DNA of 8,047 nt from an uncultured Eubacteriales bacterium (GTDB lineage: Bacteria; Bacillota; Clostridia; Christensenellales; CAG-138), in assembly GCA_900550525.1 (NCBI GenBank), contig URSN01000083.1, forward strand, positions 1 through 8,047. Direction: 5' to 3'. Positions within the stretch are counted from its first letter, which is position 1; each line of letters begins with the position of its first letter. A program made the translations under genes and the position numbers. Positions 6,306-8,047 of the stretch are shown here, in pieces. The notes under the pieces are model-generated. The model worked only from the letters and a program-made list of their open reading frames with translations, searched no databases and was not told the origin of the DNA.

Positions 6306-6339
6306 CCCCCGCGCCGGAGGGCGAAGCGGCAGTACGACG

Positions 6340-6362
6340 GGGCGCCGGCATGGCCGGCGCCC
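6340..6362 (+). other. Perfect hairpin between argG and argH
   Basis: GGGCGCCGGC (6340-6349) and GCCGGCGCCC (6353-6362) form a perfect 10-bp stem closed by a three-base loop, followed by only TTT. It sits 34 bases after the argG stop and 28 bases before the argH start, in an 85-base gap. It could terminate part of the transcripts, mark a processing site or stabilise the argG message. The short T run argues against full termination. Confidence 0.55.
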
Positions 6363-6390
6363 TTTGGAAGAAGGGGAGGCGCGACAGGGC

Positions 6391-7767
6391 ATGAAAGCGA
6401 TGTGGGCGGGCCGGTTCCAAAAGGAGCTCTCCGCCGAGGTGAACGATTTCAATTCCTCCATCCCGTTTGACGCGCGGATGTACCGGCAGGACATCACCGG
6501 GTCGCTCGCGCACGCGGCGATGCTCGCCGCGCAGGGCATCCTGACAAAGCAGGAGGCCGCGGCCATCGCCGAGGGGCTCGCCGCCATCCGCGAGGAACTC
6601 GACAGCGGGACGCTGGCCATCGACCCGGAGGCGGAGGACATCCACATGTTCGTCGAGGCGGAGCTGACGCGCCGCATCGGCGACGCGGGCAAAAAACTGC
6701 ACACCGCGCGCAGCCGCAACGACCAGGTGGCCCTGGACCTGCGGCTGTACCTGCTCTCGGAGGCCGGCGAGCTGCGCGGCCTGACGCGGCGGCTGCTCGG
6801 CACGGTGCTCGCGCAGGCCGAGGCGCATGCGGAGACCATCCTGCCCGGCTATACGCACCTGCAGCGCGCGCAGCCGGTCACGTTCGGCCACCATCTGATG
6901 GCGTATGCGAACATGTTCTGCCGCGACCTGGACCGCCTGAGCGACTGGGAGAAGCGCGCGCGCGTCTCGCCGCTGGGCAGCTGCGCCCTGGCGGGGACGA
7001 CGTTCCCCATCGACCGGCAGGCCACGGCGGCGGCGCTGGGCCTTGCCGGCGCGTGCGAAAACAGCATGGACGGCGTGTCCGACCGGGATTTCGTGCTGGA
7101 GCTGGCCGCGTGTCTCGCGGTGGAGATGACGCACCTGTCCCGCTTTGCCGAGGAGGTCGTGCTCTGGTGCTCGTGGGAGTTCCGCTTTGTGGAGCTGGAC
7201 GACGCCTACGCCACCGGCTCGAGCATCATGCCGCAGAAGAAGAACCCGGATATCGCCGAGCTCGTGCGCGGCAAGGCGGGGCGCGCCTTTGGCGACCTGA
7301 TGGCGCTGCTGACGGTGATGAAGGGCCTGCCGCTTGCCTACAACAAGGACATGCAGGAGGACAAGGAGGCCATCTTCGACAGCGTGGATACGGTGCGCCA
7401 GTGCCTCTCCGTGTTCGAGCCGATGCTCGCCACCATGCGCGTGCGCGCGGACAACATGCGCCGCGCCGCGTCCGCTGGCTTCATCAACGCCACGGACTGC
7501 GCCGATTACCTCACGGCAAAGGGCGTGCCGTTCCGCACGGCGTACCGCGTCACCGGCGAGCTGGTGGCGCACTGCATCGCCGCGGGCACGACGCTCGAGG
7601 CGCTGCCGCTTGCGGATTACCGGCGGTTTTCGGATGTGTTTGACGAGGGCGTGTACGCGGCGATCGATCTGGACGCCTGCGTGCGGCGGCGGCAGTCGTT
7701 CGGCGGCACGTCGCCCGCGTCGGTGCGCGCGCAGATCGCCGCCATGCGGGAGAGGCTTTCGCTATGA
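6391..7767 (+). CDS. argH: Argininosuccinate lyase
   Basis: Splits argininosuccinate into arginine and fumarate, the last step of the pathway; the enzyme works as a homotetramer of the fumarase/aspartase superfamily. The 458-residue product has normal length. It shows WAGRF at the N terminus, [13 protein letters not shown], the [11 protein letters not shown] segment containing Thr155-His156, and the superfamily signature [12 protein letters not shown] beginning at residue 276, whose mobile loop carries the catalytic serine. Conserved [14 protein letters not shown] and [14 protein letters not shown] blocks follow. The ATG at 6391 gives the family's usual MWAGRF start after three residues. GGGGAGG at 6373-6379 lies 11 bases upstream, a rather long distance. 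The stop overlaps the argC start by four bases (ATGA), indicating translational coupling. Confidence 0.98.
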   Translation: MKAMWAGRFQKELSAEVNDFNSSIPFDARMYRQDITGSLAHAAMLAAQGILTKQEAAAIAEGLAAIREELDSGTLAIDPEAEDIHMFVEAELTRRIGDAGKKLHTARSRNDQVALDLRLYLLSEAGELRGLTRRLLGTVLAQAEAHAETILPGYTHLQRAQPVTFGHHLMAYANMFCRDLDRLSDWEKRARVSPLGSCALAGTTFPIDRQATAAALGLAGACENSMDGVSDRDFVLELAACLAVEMTHLSRFAEEVVLWCSWEFRFVELDDAYATGSSIMPQKKNPDIAELVRGKAGRAFGDLMALLTVMKGLPLAYNKDMQEDKEAIFDSVDTVRQCLSVFEPMLATMRVRADNMRRAASAGFINATDCADYLTAKGVPFRTAYRVTGELVAHCIAAGTTLEALPLADYRRFSDVFDEGVYAAIDLDACVRRRQSFGGTSPASVRAQIAAMRERLSL

Positions 7768-8047
7768 CGCGCGTATTCATCGACGGCAGCGCCGGCACGA
7801 CGGGGCTGCGCATCCACGACCGGCTGCCCGCGCGCGCGGACCTGGAGCTGATCCGGCTCGACCCGGCGCTGCGCAAGGACCCGGCCGCGCGGCGCGAGGC
7901 GCTCAACAGCGCCGACGTCGTCTTTTTGTGCCTGCCGGACGCGGCCGCGCGCGAGGCCGTCGAAATGGTGGAGAACCCGCTTACGCGCATCCTCGGCCCC
8001 TCGCGCGCGCACCGCACCGCGCCGGGCAGGGCGTACGGCATCCCGGA
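7764..8047 (+). CDS. argC: N-acetyl-gamma-glutamyl-phosphate reductase, type 2 (3' end outside the window)
   Basis: Reduces N-acetylglutamyl phosphate to the semialdehyde with NADPH, the third step towards ornithine. The 94 complete codons present cover the start of the Rossmann domain: [12 protein letters not shown] (residues 4-15) is the dinucleotide loop, followed by [17 protein letters not shown] and [16 protein letters not shown]. This pattern belongs to the short type 2 ArgC family rather than the longer type 1 usual in Bacillus. The catalytic cysteine lies beyond the window. Near the end the normally conserved region reads [16 protein letters not shown], where I recall (D)ASTAHRTAPGWAYG in type 2 proteins; this may be real divergence or sequence error close to an edge. 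The gene overlaps argH by four bases and belongs to the same operon. Confidence 0.93.
   Translation, partial: MTRVFIDGSAGTTGLRIHDRLPARADLELIRLDPALRKDPAARREALNSADVVFLCLPDAAAREAVEMVENPLTRILGPSRAHRTAPGRAYGIP

Noticed and set aside
5070..6839. 589-codon open frame on the - strand opposite argG and argH
   Set aside because: It is entirely antisense to two well-recognised genes and has low-complexity Arg/Leu/Val/His composition typical of a GC-rich shadow frame.
6247..7572. 441-codon open frame on the - strand opposite argH
   Set aside because: Shadow of argH: His/Arg/Ala-rich, with no recognisable motif and no ribosome binding site.

Overview
The window reads as ordinary chromosome from a GC-rich, endospore-forming member of the Bacillota, probably a class Clostridia gut-type lineage. 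The grounds are a complete cotJA-cotJB-cotJC spore-coat operon, a long-form hibernation factor (hpf) behind what looks like a sigma-H promoter, the clostridial type of tryptophanyl-tRNA synthetase, strong AGGAGG-type ribosome binding sites and a strongly G/C-ending codon choice. Genus cannot be fixed from the sequence alone. Because of the GC richness, long open frames appear antisense to every real gene and were discarded.

Layout, left to right. (1) 1-300: the 3' end of an unidentified rightward gene, then a strong bidirectional terminator shared with hpf. (2) 309-2361: a leftward sporulation/stationary-phase block. cotJA, cotJB and cotJC are tightly coupled and run from a mother-cell-sigma-like promoter near 2340 to a 16-bp perfect hairpin at 1071-1106. 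hpf follows as a separate transcript with its own promoter at 903-930. (3) 2406-2876: a leftward single gene for a DUF5655-type protein with its own extended -10 promoter and three back-to-back hairpins after its stop. (4) 3085-4283: rightward trpS with an extended -10 promoter and a short leader. (5) 4294-4884: a leftward RimJ/RimL-type GNAT acetyltransferase converging on trpS with only 10 bp between stops. (6) 4885-5084: a compact divergent regulatory region with a near-consensus promoter for the acetyltransferase and, facing right, a TTGACA promoter overlapped by what look like two ARG boxes 21 bp apart. (7) 5085-8047: an arginine-biosynthesis operon, argG-argH-argC. argH and argC overlap by 4 bp, argC is of the short type 2 family, and the window ends inside it.

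How the genes fit together: argG and argH carry out the last two steps of arginine synthesis (citrulline to argininosuccinate to arginine). argC supplies an earlier step in making ornithine. The putative ARG boxes would let an ArgR/AhrC repressor shut the operon when arginine is plentiful. The cotJ proteins assemble on the developing spore, and hpf silences ribosomes in stationary phase, so these two neighbouring transcripts plausibly serve the same transition into dormancy.

I found no mobile element, CRISPR array, tRNA/rRNA, defence system or clearly new system. The most useful non-gene observations are the tandem ARG boxes, the sigma-H-like promoter of hpf, cysteine-rich ends on CotJA and CotJC, several perfect hairpins lacking a U-tract, and a possible 55-residue membrane microprotein frame between cotJC and hpf.
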